Assembly: GCF_000708675.1 (NCBI RefSeq)
Contig: NZ_JELR01000001.1
Coordinates: 496,001 to 560,000, forward strand
Reading direction: 5' to 3'
Source of the DNA: Microbulbifer sp. HZ11
GTDB taxonomy: Bacteria; Pseudomonadota; Gammaproteobacteria; Pseudomonadales; Cellvibrionaceae
Length of the DNA stretch: 64,000 nt
How positions within the stretch are numbered: position 1 is the stretch's first letter; the number at the start of each line of letters is the position of its first letter. Of the stretch, positions 57,416 to 64,000 are shown one piece after another. The notes under the pieces are model-generated. The model did no database searches. It was given only the letters and a program-made list of their open reading frames with translations, and was not told the origin of the DNA. The position numbers were made by a program, and so were the translations under genes.

Positions 57416-60139
57416 TCAGTCGAACCGGTAGGTCATACGCAGGTAGCTGCGCATGCCGGCCAGGTCGTAGGTCATGGTGTCGGTGTTGCCGTCGGTCCAG
57501 CTGGCTACCCGCGGTGCCCCCTGGTCGAACAGGTTGTCGATACCCACACTCATCCGCAGCGCGTCGTTCATGTCGTAGTTGAACTGCACGTTGTGGTAGA
57601 AGATGTTGGGCATGCTGGAGCCGATACCACTGTCCGCATTGAAGTCATCCCCCTCACCGATCATGCGTACCGAGTAGGTGCTGCTCCACTGGTTGCCGCG
57701 GGTGGTCAGTGACGCGTTGGCGCGCCAGTGCGGGAAGCCGCCGTTGCCGCTGCCGATGAAACCGTCGAGCACGAAGGGCTCGTCGCCATCGAACGCGGTG
57801 GTTTCATATTCCTTCAGGTAGGACGCCTTGAAGTCAGCGGTGTGCGACAAGCCAAACATGTCGAAGTCGTACAGGGCGCCGAAGTCGATCCCCTGCATCA
57901 TCTCGTTACCGGTGTTGAACTTCTGTGTGGACAGGTAATTCACATCACCGTTGACCGGGTTGCGGGTGTGCTGGTCCGGTGCGCAGAAGGCGTGGCTCAG
58001 GCCCGCAGACTCGTAACACATGGCCAGTTTGGTGGAACCGGACACCTCGCGAATGGCGTCATCGATCTCGATATCGAAGTAGTCCACGGTGAGTGACAGG
58101 CCGTCCAGCGGTTGCAGTACCACACCCAGGGTGAAGGTCTCTGCACTCTCCGGGGTGAGGTCGGGGTTGCCGCCACGGTCGGTGAGGATGGTGGTGCCGA
58201 GCTGGGAGTAGTTCAGCGGTACACCGGCTGCCTGACAGTTCTGGTACAGGGTGCTGGACGGATCCAGGGAGGCATAGTCGGAACAGGGATCGGTGGTGGT
58301 GAGGTTGCCTTCGGACACGCCGCCGAACAGCTCCGGGATATTCGGCACACGGAAGGCGGTGGTCATGGTGCCGCGCACTTTCAATATGTCGTTTACTTGC
58401 CAGTTGAGGCCGGCCTTGTAGGTGTCCTCGCCCTCGAACAGATCGTAGTCGGAGTAGCGCACAGCCAGGTCCATATCCAGCGACTGCACCAGCGGCAGGT
58501 CCGCCAGCAGCGGTACCAGTACCTCGGCGTAGACCTCGCGGGATTCGGTAGAACCGCTGATCGGATCTTCCTGGTTGCCTAGCGCGTAGCCCGCCTGAAC
58601 CAGAGAGTCCGGCTGGCGCCAGCCGCTATCTTCACGCCACTCGACGCCCGCGGCAAAGCCCAGGGTGCCCGCGGGCAATTCCATCAGCGAACCGTTGATG
58701 TTGGCACTCACGCTCTTTTGCTCGTTGCCGCCGGTGCCTTCCTGACTGAATACGATGTAATCCAGCACTTCCTGGGTGACATCACCGTAACCCAGGTAGT
58801 CGCCACAGGGGATGCCGTTCATGCCGCACAGGCTGGTATCCAGGGTTTCGCCCACGCGCTGCATGTTGATGTTGTTGGCGATGCCGTCAGTGGCCGTGTT
58901 GCGGCCCCAGTTCAGCGCAACGTCGTAGCCCCAGTTGTCGTTGATATCGCCTTCAATACCGGTGACCACACGCCAGGTATCCACTTCCTGGTAGAAATCG
59001 CGGGCGCCGTTCTCTAATAGACGCCGGCGTTCTAGCACGAAATCGCTACCGGTGGGGTTGGTGGGGTGGTCCGCGCTGTAGGCGATGTCGGCCAGGCTGC
59101 CGGGAGAGGCCGGCTGGCCGGACTGGCGGTTGGTGTACATCAGCTCGGTGAACAGGGTGGCGGATTCCGAAATCTCGTAGTTGCCGAGGGTAGTAAAGCT
59201 GAAGCGCTCGATCGGCTGCACGGCATTGAAGTAGGGGTTGTAGTTGAAGCCGTGTTTCAGCCCGTCGTAGCGCTCGTAGAAATCGCCGTCGCCATTCGGA
59301 TCCTGGTTGAAGTTGATACGGGTGTTTTCGGTCAGCACGGTGCCGTCTGCCAGCACTGCGCCTGCGGGCAGGGTGGCGCGGCCGCCGATGGTGGAGGAGC
59401 TGCCGCTGCACTCGCTGTCGTCATTCAGGGGGCAGGGGACGCGGGCGTCCAGTGGTGAGGCCTGGTTGTCCTGGTAGCTCATGTTCACCATCAGGTTGCC
59501 GCGGTCGCCGGACACGCCCCAGGTCAGGTCGAGGACGGTTTCCTCGCCGTCACCCAGTGCGGTCTGGCCGTATTTGCCCTCGATTTCCAGTCCGTCGAAT
59601 TCTTTCTTGGTGATCAGGTTGACCACGCCGGCCACGGCGTCGGCGCCGTAGGTGGCCGAGGCGCCGTCTTTCAGCACCTCAATGCTGGAAACCAGGGACA
59701 TCGGGATCATCGACAGATCGACGCTGCTGTTGGCGCCGGTACCGCCATTTACCACGCGGCGGCCGTTGACCATCACTAGGGTGCGGTTGGTGCCGAGGCC
59801 GCGCAGGTTGATCTGGGCAGTGCCGTAACCGTTGGAGGTCCAGTAGGCGTTGGTCTGGTTGCCGCCGAAGCCCGCTGCGGACGGCAGCGATTGCAGCAGC
59901 ACTTCCAGGGAACTGGAGCCGGTGGTTTCAATTGAGGCTTCATCGAGTACGGTGACCGGGCCCACGCCTTCAATGTCGGCGCGCTTGATGCGGGTACCGG
60001 TGACATTCACTTCTTCAATTTGTTTTTGCGCGGTTTCACCCGCTTGCTGGGCAGAAGCCATGGAGGTGAAACCCGTGGCCACCGTGGCGAGGGCGATAAA
60101 AAGCGGGGTTCTCGTCAGTCTGAAGCTTGTTGCGTTCAT
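57416..60139 (-). CDS. TonB-dependent outer-membrane receptor
   Basis: 907 aa. A signal peptide (about 1-30, ending ASAQQ) is followed by a TonB-box-like region (QIEEVNVTGTRI, about 40-51), the plug domain with PVTVLDEASIETTG, LRGLGTNRTLVMVNGRR and GASATYGADAVAGVVNLI, then a barrel that ends in YLRMTYRFD with a terminal aromatic-Asp pattern. It imports a ligand across the outer membrane with energy from TonB. The ligand is unknown: the type resembles oligosaccharide/siderophore receptors of marine gammaproteobacteria. It leads an operon with two PepSY proteins, one a reductase, so a metal chelate is plausible. Confidence 0.9.
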   Translation of the reverse strand: MNATSFRLTRTPLFIALATVATGFTSMASAQQAGETAQKQIEEVNVTGTRIKRADIEGVGPVTVLDEASIETTGSSSLEVLLQSLPSAAGFGGNQTNAYWTSNGYGTAQINLRGLGTNRTLVMVNGRRVVNGGTGANSSVDLSMIPMSLVSSIEVLKDGASATYGADAVAGVVNLITKKEFDGLEIEGKYGQTALGDGEETVLDLTWGVSGDRGNLMVNMSYQDNQASPLDARVPCPLNDDSECSGSSSTIGGRATLPAGAVLADGTVLTENTRINFNQDPNGDGDFYERYDGLKHGFNYNPYFNAVQPIERFSFTTLGNYEISESATLFTELMYTNRQSGQPASPGSLADIAYSADHPTNPTGSDFVLERRRLLENGARDFYQEVDTWRVVTGIEGDINDNWGYDVALNWGRNTATDGIANNINMQRVGETLDTSLCGMNGIPCGDYLGYGDVTQEVLDYIVFSQEGTGGNEQKSVSANINGSLMELPAGTLGFAAGVEWREDSGWRQPDSLVQAGYALGNQEDPISGSTESREVYAEVLVPLLADLPLVQSLDMDLAVRYSDYDLFEGEDTYKAGLNWQVNDILKVRGTMTTAFRVPNIPELFGGVSEGNLTTTDPCSDYASLDPSSTLYQNCQAAGVPLNYSQLGTTILTDRGGNPDLTPESAETFTLGVVLQPLDGLSLTVDYFDIEIDDAIREVSGSTKLAMCYESAGLSHAFCAPDQHTRNPVNGDVNYLSTQKFNTGNEMMQGIDFGALYDFDMFGLSHTADFKASYLKEYETTAFDGDEPFVLDGFIGSGNGGFPHWRANASLTTRGNQWSSTYSVRMIGEGDDFNADSGIGSSMPNIFYHNVQFNYDMNDALRMSVGIDNLFDQGAPRVASWTDGNTDTMTYDLAGMRSYLRMTYRFD

Positions 60140-60322
60140 GTTGTTGTCCTTCTCTGGGAGACTTTTCGTTCTCGTCGTGTCCGCTGCTGCGATGCACTAT
60201 TTGGCTCGAGGCGTCGCGGAGGCTGATGGAAATGGTGTCGACAGGCGGGAGTACGCGGTGGCGCAGAAATTTGGCGCTTTGCGGATGACCCGGACATTTA
60301 TCCCGGGCACACTGATCCCGTG

Positions 60323-60706
60323 TCAGAGAAGAATGGGTGGACGCAGGGTGGTTTCGGGCAGCGGGGCGCTGTGGGAAATGTTGTAAAGCGTGATACTGGT
60401 GATGATGGGACGGGCGGGCTCTGTGTGTTCAGCGGCGGGAATGGCACTGGCGCAGTGGCCGGGGCAGCAGCTGCAGGCCTGCTCGCAGCTGCTTGCCGGC
60501 GAGGGCTCAGCGGCCTCTGTGTCACCGCCCTGGTGACAGTGATGCTGGTGAGCGCCCTGGGCGCATTGTTCTATCCGGGCCGATGTAGCGGTCTGGTGAT
60601 GCTCTCCGCTTCCTGCATCCCGGGATCCGCAGGGCGCCGCAAACGCCTGACCGTTCAAGGTCAGCGTCATTAACAGCAGCAGTATGCGGGTCAGGTCAAA
60701 GGGCAT
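60323..60706 (-). CDS. Small secreted Cys-rich protein (CopL-like, second copy)
   Basis: 127 aa. Signal peptide (about 1-23, ending GQAFAAP), a His/Gln/Cys region (HQHHCHQGGD), then QACSCCPGHCASAIP (about 78-92) and the tail YNISHSAPLPETTLRPP. The CSCCPGHCA block and PE...L..PP end align with the protein at 54176-54622. It lies upstream of the receptor gene on the same strand, 183 bases away, so the receptor and reductase genes are flanked by the two related copies. Confidence 0.6.
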   Translation of the reverse strand: MPFDLTRILLLLMTLTLNGQAFAAPCGSRDAGSGEHHQTATSARIEQCAQGAHQHHCHQGGDTEAAEPSPASSCEQACSCCPGHCASAIPAAEHTEPARPIITSITLYNISHSAPLPETTLRPPILL

Positions 60707-61147
60707 GGGCGTCAGAGACTTATGTGTTATTCCATCTGATTGCCTTCGAGATTAAGTGGTATCACTTGTATGTACAAGTTGTCCGCGCCGAAGTGAGGGG
60801 GCCGGAAGGGGGAGTGGTTAAATCAAAATTACGACACATCCAATATGCCTCGCCCACATTGCCCGGCTTTGGAGGATGAGCTTCCTAAGGAATGGTTAAT
60901 CCTTGGTTGGGTTTGGCTATTTGGAGCCTCTGAATGGGCCACCTGCTCGCAGCACTGATCTCAATCAATGCCGCGGTGGATGTCCGCATTACCCATTTCG
61001 ACAAGCGCCACATGCAGTAGCGTGGTATCCGGTAGCTGGTGCATGGCGTAGTAGAACAGCTAGGGGGGTCCCGTCGGCCAGGGTTTCGTCGAAAGAGATG
61101 CCCTCTCACAGGTGGTAGCCCACCAGGTTGATCCGGCCCTGCCCCTA
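60707..61147. other. Gene-poor stretch with eroded coding remains
   Basis: No intact gene is seen in these 440 bases. On the minus strand about 60930-61100 short coherent peptide pieces occur in alternating frames (for example LHVALVEMGNADIH), broken by stops and shifts, which suggests a decayed gene. The upstream part holds the dyad described separately. Confidence 0.4.
60764..60779. promoter_or_regulatory. Dyad ACTTGTA-TG-TACAAGT upstream of the Cys-rich gene
   Basis: Perfect seven-base arms with a two-base spacer lie 58 bases before the ATG at 60706, in an AT-rich promoter-like stretch. A metal-dependent operator is possible, but the regulator is not known. Confidence 0.4.
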
Positions 61148-61306
61148 GGAGATGCCAGTGCCGCGGGGCAGGGCAAGGTGCAGAAACTGTCTGAGCTCGA
61201 TCTCGGCGAGCTGCCCCGCATTCCCACCAATGCCAGCGAGTTGGATCGGGTGCTGGGGGGGGCGGTGGTGCTGATTGGCGGGCATCTCGGTGCCGCTACA
61301 GACCTT
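61148..61306 (+). pseudogene. radA: Fragment of radA (DNA repair ATPase)
   Basis: The plus-strand frame reads KVQKLSELDLGELPRIPTN and then ELDRVLGGAVVLIGGH, the region just before the Walker A motif in RadA, with a small deletion (the family has a longer LGGGLVPGS stretch) and no GKST after it. The remaining N-terminal zinc finger and the ATPase core are missing. It is a non-functional fragment next to the broken transposase, likely carried along by recombination. Confidence 0.6.
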
Positions 61307-61327
61307 GTGCCAACTGTCGCAGAACCT

Positions 61328-61809
61328 ATTACATATATCTGGACCGGCGCTCGATGGGCGTATCTGGCGGTAGTAATAGAACTCTTTGCACGCGTAAGCC
61401 AGTTGGTTGGGCGCTAACGGTGTCGCCTGATACCGCCCTAGTTAAAAAGGCGCTAACGATGGCCTATGAATCACGAGGACTACCTGAAGGTATTCTGTTC
61501 CACTCGGACCAGGGATGCCAGTACACAAGCCTCGCATTCCGACAGCTGCTGTGGCGCAACAGAATGACACATAGACTGAGCCGCCGCGGAAACTGCTAGG
61601 ACAACGCACCGACTGAGCGCTTCTTCCTAAGTCTCAATGCAGAGTGGGTGCAGGAAACCGGCTACAAGTCCTTCCCTTCGGCTAAACAGGGAATCACAAG
61701 TTACATCATTGGCCATTACAGCCAGATACGACCCCATCAGAAAAACGATGGAATGCCGCCGAATATGATGGAAGAAAAATATTGGAATGCTCAGAGTTCA
61801 GTGGCCTAA
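61328..61809 (+). pseudogene. Broken IS3-family transposase (rve catalytic part)
   Basis: The plus strand encodes an IS3-type OrfB C-terminus: TYIWTGARWAYLAVVIELFAR (box with the first Asp region replaced) in one frame, then KPVGWALTVSPD, LFHSDQGCQYTS (second Asp), RRGNC, a stop (TAG at 61597), then DNAPTERFFLSLNAEWV (catalytic Glu region) and YYSQ-like HYSQIRPHQ. A one-base deletion near 61391 and the in-frame stop make it inactive. The upstream half of the element is lost; the end continues to a likely terminal repeat near 61810-61830. Confidence 0.85.
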
Positions 61810-61987
61810 AAAGTTGACCACTACAGACAGACAGTCCATCGCCCAAACCCCTACTAGTCTGGTCCATTCCGAAGCAGTTGCAGAAGCACAACGTGACTTC
61901 TCTGCGGGGCGTCAAGCGGAAGAAAAGTCTAGGAAGCTCTATAGATTGGCGATGTCGCACTCAGTTGAGGAGGCTGGCAGTGGTCCG

Positions 61988-62320
61988 CTATCCTTTGCTT
62001 TGCCAACCCAGAACTATGATTGACATTCCAAGCAATGCAACGCCGGCGCCTATCCAGTCGAAGGCGGACAGCTTTACTCCATCTATGACCCGAAGCCAGA
62101 CCAGCGCTGTAGCCACATAAACGCCACCGTAAGCTGCATAGACGCGACCACTCGCGGCTGGGTGTAATGTGAGCAACCAAACGAAGATCGCCAGGCTCAT
62201 CGCTGCCGGAATCAGCAGCCATATCGGCCCGCCTTTCCGCAGCCAAAGGTAGGGCAGAAAGCAGCCGGTGATCTCAGCGAGGGCTGTTACCACATAAAGT
62301 CCCGTTGTTTTCAGAATCAA
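61988..62320 (-). CDS. ynfA: YnfA family membrane protein (SMR-like)
   Basis: 110 aa from a TTG with GAGGAAC upstream. Four hydrophobic segments (about 5-25, 31-51, 60-78, 86-106) and [19 protein letters not shown] and [16 protein letters not shown] are the YnfA signature. Relatives resemble the small multidrug resistance family and are small inner-membrane proteins of uncertain substrate, often carried on islands with metal resistance. It lies alone between the IS remains and the mercury operon. Confidence 0.9.
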   Translation of the reverse strand: MILKTTGLYVVTALAEITGCFLPYLWLRKGGPIWLLIPAAMSLAIFVWLLTLHPAASGRVYAAYGGVYVATALVWLRVIDGVKLSAFDWIGAGVALLGMSIIVLGWQSKG

Positions 62321-62662
62321 GATCGATAGTTCCTCGGTTGATTGACCTCAAAAAGACGTTGGCAGCGGCGTCTGCCCGGAGCGTTTATTATGCTGACATA
62401 TATAGCCTTGGGTCTAATCAATGTATTCCCAGCCGAACGGCGAGAGAGGGGTACTCTACGGAGTTTTCTGCCAAAACCGCGAAAGCGGTTGGCTCATCCT
62501 TTCCAGAGAAAGAGCGTCCAACTGGATTGTGCGGCCACAGATGCTTTCAACCGCAGTGCGTTACTTCCTGGCCCGGCTGATTGCGCGGGGAAATCTGCAA
62601 CTGGTGGACGGACGTCACGGTTTTGCCATAGTGCAGAAGAAGAATGAGGAGCATGTGGAACC
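62321..62662. other. Gene-poor gap before merR
   Basis: Only one plausible frame is seen, plus strand 62421-62684 (87 aa), which overlaps the merR start, has no ribosome-binding site and matches no family I know. Part of it (AVRYFLARLIARGNLQLVDG) is reminiscent of the start of cyclopropane-fatty-acid-synthase-type methyltransferases, so it may be a remnant. I do not call it a gene. Confidence 0.4.
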
Positions 62663-63067
62663 ATGTCTGGCAACGAAGCGCTGACCATTGGCCGCTTGGC
62701 GCGGGCCGCCGGCGTGCATGTGGAGACGGTGCGCTACTACGAACGGCGAGGCCTGATCGAGCAGCCTGCAAAGCCCGCACAGGGCCACAGAGCTTACTCG
62801 CGGGCGACCCTCGAGCGACTGCTGTTTATCAAACGCGCCCAGGAGCTGGGGTTCACGCTCCAGGAGATCGCGGGTCTGCTGGCGCTGGGCGGCAGGCAAT
62901 GCGCCGAGGTGCAGGCCATGGCCGCGGAAAAGTTGGCGGCAGTGGAAGCCAAGATTGCCGACCTCCAGCGCCTTCAGGCGGTCCTTGACAGGCTGGTGCG
63001 CAGCTGTAAGGCCAATCGCAGCCATGGGCCTTGCCCCATCGTCGAAACGCTGTTGCCGGACGCTTGA
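62663..63067 (+). CDS. merR: Mercury-responsive regulator MerR
   Basis: 134 aa. The helix-turn-helix (LTIGRLARAAGVHVETVRYY) and the Hg(II)-site cysteines, RQCAEVQAM (about 79), VRSCKANRS (about 114) and GPCPIVETL (about 123), match MerR. It activates the mer promoter when Hg(II) is bound. Here it lies on the same strand as merT rather than divergent from it, and its stop codon overlaps the mer promoter -35 box. Confidence 0.95.
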   Translation: MSGNEALTIGRLARAAGVHVETVRYYERRGLIEQPAKPAQGHRAYSRATLERLLFIKRAQELGFTLQEIAGLLALGGRQCAEVQAMAAEKLAAVEAKIADLQRLQAVLDRLVRSCKANRSHGPCPIVETLLPDA

Positions 63068-63095
63068 CTCCGTACGGTGGTACGGCCTCTAAAAT
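63064..63095 (+). promoter_or_regulatory. mer operon promoter/operator
   Basis: TTGACT at 63064-63069 and TAAAAT at 63090-63095 are 20 bases apart (19 if the -10 is taken one base earlier). The spacer holds the dyad CCGTAC-GGTG-GTACGG. This is the MerR-type architecture; the -35 box contains the merR stop codon. Confidence 0.85.
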
Positions 63096-63127
63096 CTGCC
63101 TATGAGTTACTGGAAGAGGGAGAGGCC

Positions 63128-63466
63128 GTGCCCACCGACAACACCCGATTACCCCTGATCGGCGGTATCGCCGCCGCCATCGGCGCCGGACTTTGTTGCG
63201 CCGGCCCCTTCGTTCTGCTGTCCCTGGGGATCAGCGGTGCCTGGATCGGCAACCTGACCCTGCTGGAGCCCTACCGCCCGCTGTTTATCCTGGCGGTACT
63301 GACACTGTTCGGCTGGGCCGGCTGGAAGGTGTTCGGGCCCTGCGCGCCGGACAGCGCCTGTACCGCGCCATGGGTACGCCGTCGTCGCCAGATCCTATTC
63401 GTGCTGGCGGCACTGGCCGCGGCCCTGCTGGTGACAAGTAACTACTGGATTCCGTGGATCGCCTGA
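63128..63466 (+). CDS. merT: Mercuric ion transporter MerT
   Basis: 112 aa from the GTG at 63128, preceded by AGAGGGAGAGG. Three membrane segments are apparent; GAGLCCAGPFVLLSLG (about 17-32) holds the Cys pair of the first helix and FGPCAPDSACTAP (about 71-83) the second pair facing the cytoplasm. MerT moves Hg(II) from MerP into the cell. The longer frame to 63077 would overlap the promoter, so it is not used. Confidence 0.93.
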   Translation: MPTDNTRLPLIGGIAAAIGAGLCCAGPFVLLSLGISGAWIGNLTLLEPYRPLFILAVLTLFGWAGWKVFGPCAPDSACTAPWVRRRRQILFVLAALAAALLVTSNYWIPWIA

Positions 63467-63505
63467 TCTACCCATCGCTTCAGACAACACCGAGGAGAAA
63501 GCACC

Positions 63506-63793
63506 GTGAAAAACATCCTGATTGCCATGACCCTGCTTACCGCCAGCCTGTCCGCCCAGGCCGCAACGCGCACCGTGACCCTGGATTTGCCGACCATGAA
63601 CTGTGCCATGTGCCCCATCACTGTAAAAAAGGCACTGGACAAGGTCGAGGGCGTGCGCAAGGCGGAAGTCAGCTTCGACGATAAGCGCGCAGTGGTGACC
63701 TTCGACGAAAGTGCCACTAGCACTGAGGCGCTGGTCAAGGCCACCACCAATGCCGGTTTTCCGTCGACACTCGCCGCGAAGACCGCGCAGTGA
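63506..63793 (+). CDS. merP: Periplasmic mercury-binding protein MerP
   Basis: 95 aa. A signal peptide (about 1-19, ending SLSAQA) is followed by a heavy-metal-associated domain with LPTMNCAMCPITVKKAL; the MNCAMC pair binds Hg(II). It passes mercury to MerT. It lies 39 bases after merT and its last bases overlap the next gene by GTGA. No merA is visible in the window; it may follow. Confidence 0.95.
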   Translation: MKNILIAMTLLTASLSAQAATRTVTLDLPTMNCAMCPITVKKALDKVEGVRKAEVSFDDKRAVVTFDESATSTEALVKATTNAGFPSTLAAKTAQ

Positions 63794-64000
63794 GCCAAGT
63801 GCAATTGCAATCGCAAATCACCTGCCCCCACTGCGGCCACCAGAAGACAGAAACTATGCCCACCGACGCCTGCCAGTGGTTCTACGAGTGCGAGCAGTGC
63901 CGCTTGCTGCTGAAACCGCTGCCCGGCGACTGCTGTGTCTACTGCTCCTACGGCACCATGCCGTGTCCGCCGGTGCAATTGCAGAGTGGTTGCTGCGGCG
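63790..64000 (+). CDS. GDCCVYCSYG-type small Cys-rich protein (3' end cut by window)
   Basis: From the GTG at 63790 the frame gives 70 residues before the window ends: an N-terminal zinc-ribbon-like CPHCGHQ and YECEQCR, then GDCCVYCSYGTMPCPP and QSGCCG. Proteins with this motif are found in mer operons of many proteobacteria. The cysteines suggest mercury binding in the cytoplasm. The start overlaps the merP stop (GTGA), showing coupling. Confidence 0.8.
   Translation, partial: MSQVQLQSQITCPHCGHQKTETMPTDACQWFYECEQCRLLLKPLPGDCCVYCSYGTMPCPPVQLQSGCCG

Noticed and set aside
62421..62684. 87-codon frame just before and into merR
   Set aside because: No ribosome-binding site, overlaps merR, and only a vague likeness to a methyltransferase N-terminus.

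Overview
The window reads as chromosomal DNA of a marine-type gammaproteobacterium, most like the Cellvibrionales (for example Microbulbifer). This is an inference from the core gene order rne | rluC - HAD phosphatase - maf(yceF) | yceD - rpmF - plsX - fabD - fabG - acpP - fabF - pabC - mltG - tmk - holB - pilZ - tatD and from protein style; no database search was possible.

Core part (1 to about 26.29 kb). A partial tusD and a BI-1 family gene (yccA) lead into a minus-strand four-gene operon: VTT/TVP38 membrane protein, six-hairpin-glycosidase-like protein, GT4 glycosyltransferase, and an unusual fusion of an alkaline-phosphatase-fold domain with an EEP phosphodiesterase domain. A tRNA-Ser(UGA) gene follows, whose 3' end is part of a perfect 33-bp inverted repeat. 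Then come rne with its long leader, the divergent rluC, and the fatty acid / cell envelope / replication cluster. A strong sigma70-type promoter lies just upstream of yceD.

Boundary. The dimeric dUTPase-like gene at 25.84 kb loses its family-typical C-terminus at about 26,293, and a markedly AT-richer block starts there. It carries four tightly linked genes: three large tyrosine-recombinase-like proteins (416, 732 and 880 aa) and a 170-aa accessory protein. The layout recalls Tn554-type TnpABC and the Gamma-Mobile-Trio (GmtY/GmtZ/GmtX) islands. This is probably the left end of an integrated genomic island. The rest of the dUTPase gene is not seen to the right, so the island may run past the window.

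Cargo (33 to 64 kb). A Nudix-like gene with a tiny downstream ORF and a PPP-type metallophosphatase come first. Next is a cassette of an XRE regulator divergent from a coiled-coil protein and an SF2 helicase, with two matching operators in the shared promoter region. Metal resistance follows: cadA/cadR with a textbook MerR-type promoter, czcI-like/czcCBA, a Cu(I) P-type ATPase with a small cupredoxin, and a minus-strand copper operon (DUF411 protein, multicopper oxidase, CopB, a Met/His-rich protein, cytochrome c, a 66-aa ORF). A TonB receptor - PepSY - PepSY/ferredoxin/flavin-reductase operon lies between two related Cys-rich secreted proteins. The right edge has a radA fragment, a broken IS3-type transposase, ynfA, and a mercury operon (merR-merT-merP plus a GDCCVYCSYG protein) that runs off the window. 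The cargo combines Cd/Zn/Co, Cu and Hg export or detoxification. Dedicated regulators are visible for Cd/Zn and Hg but not for Cu.
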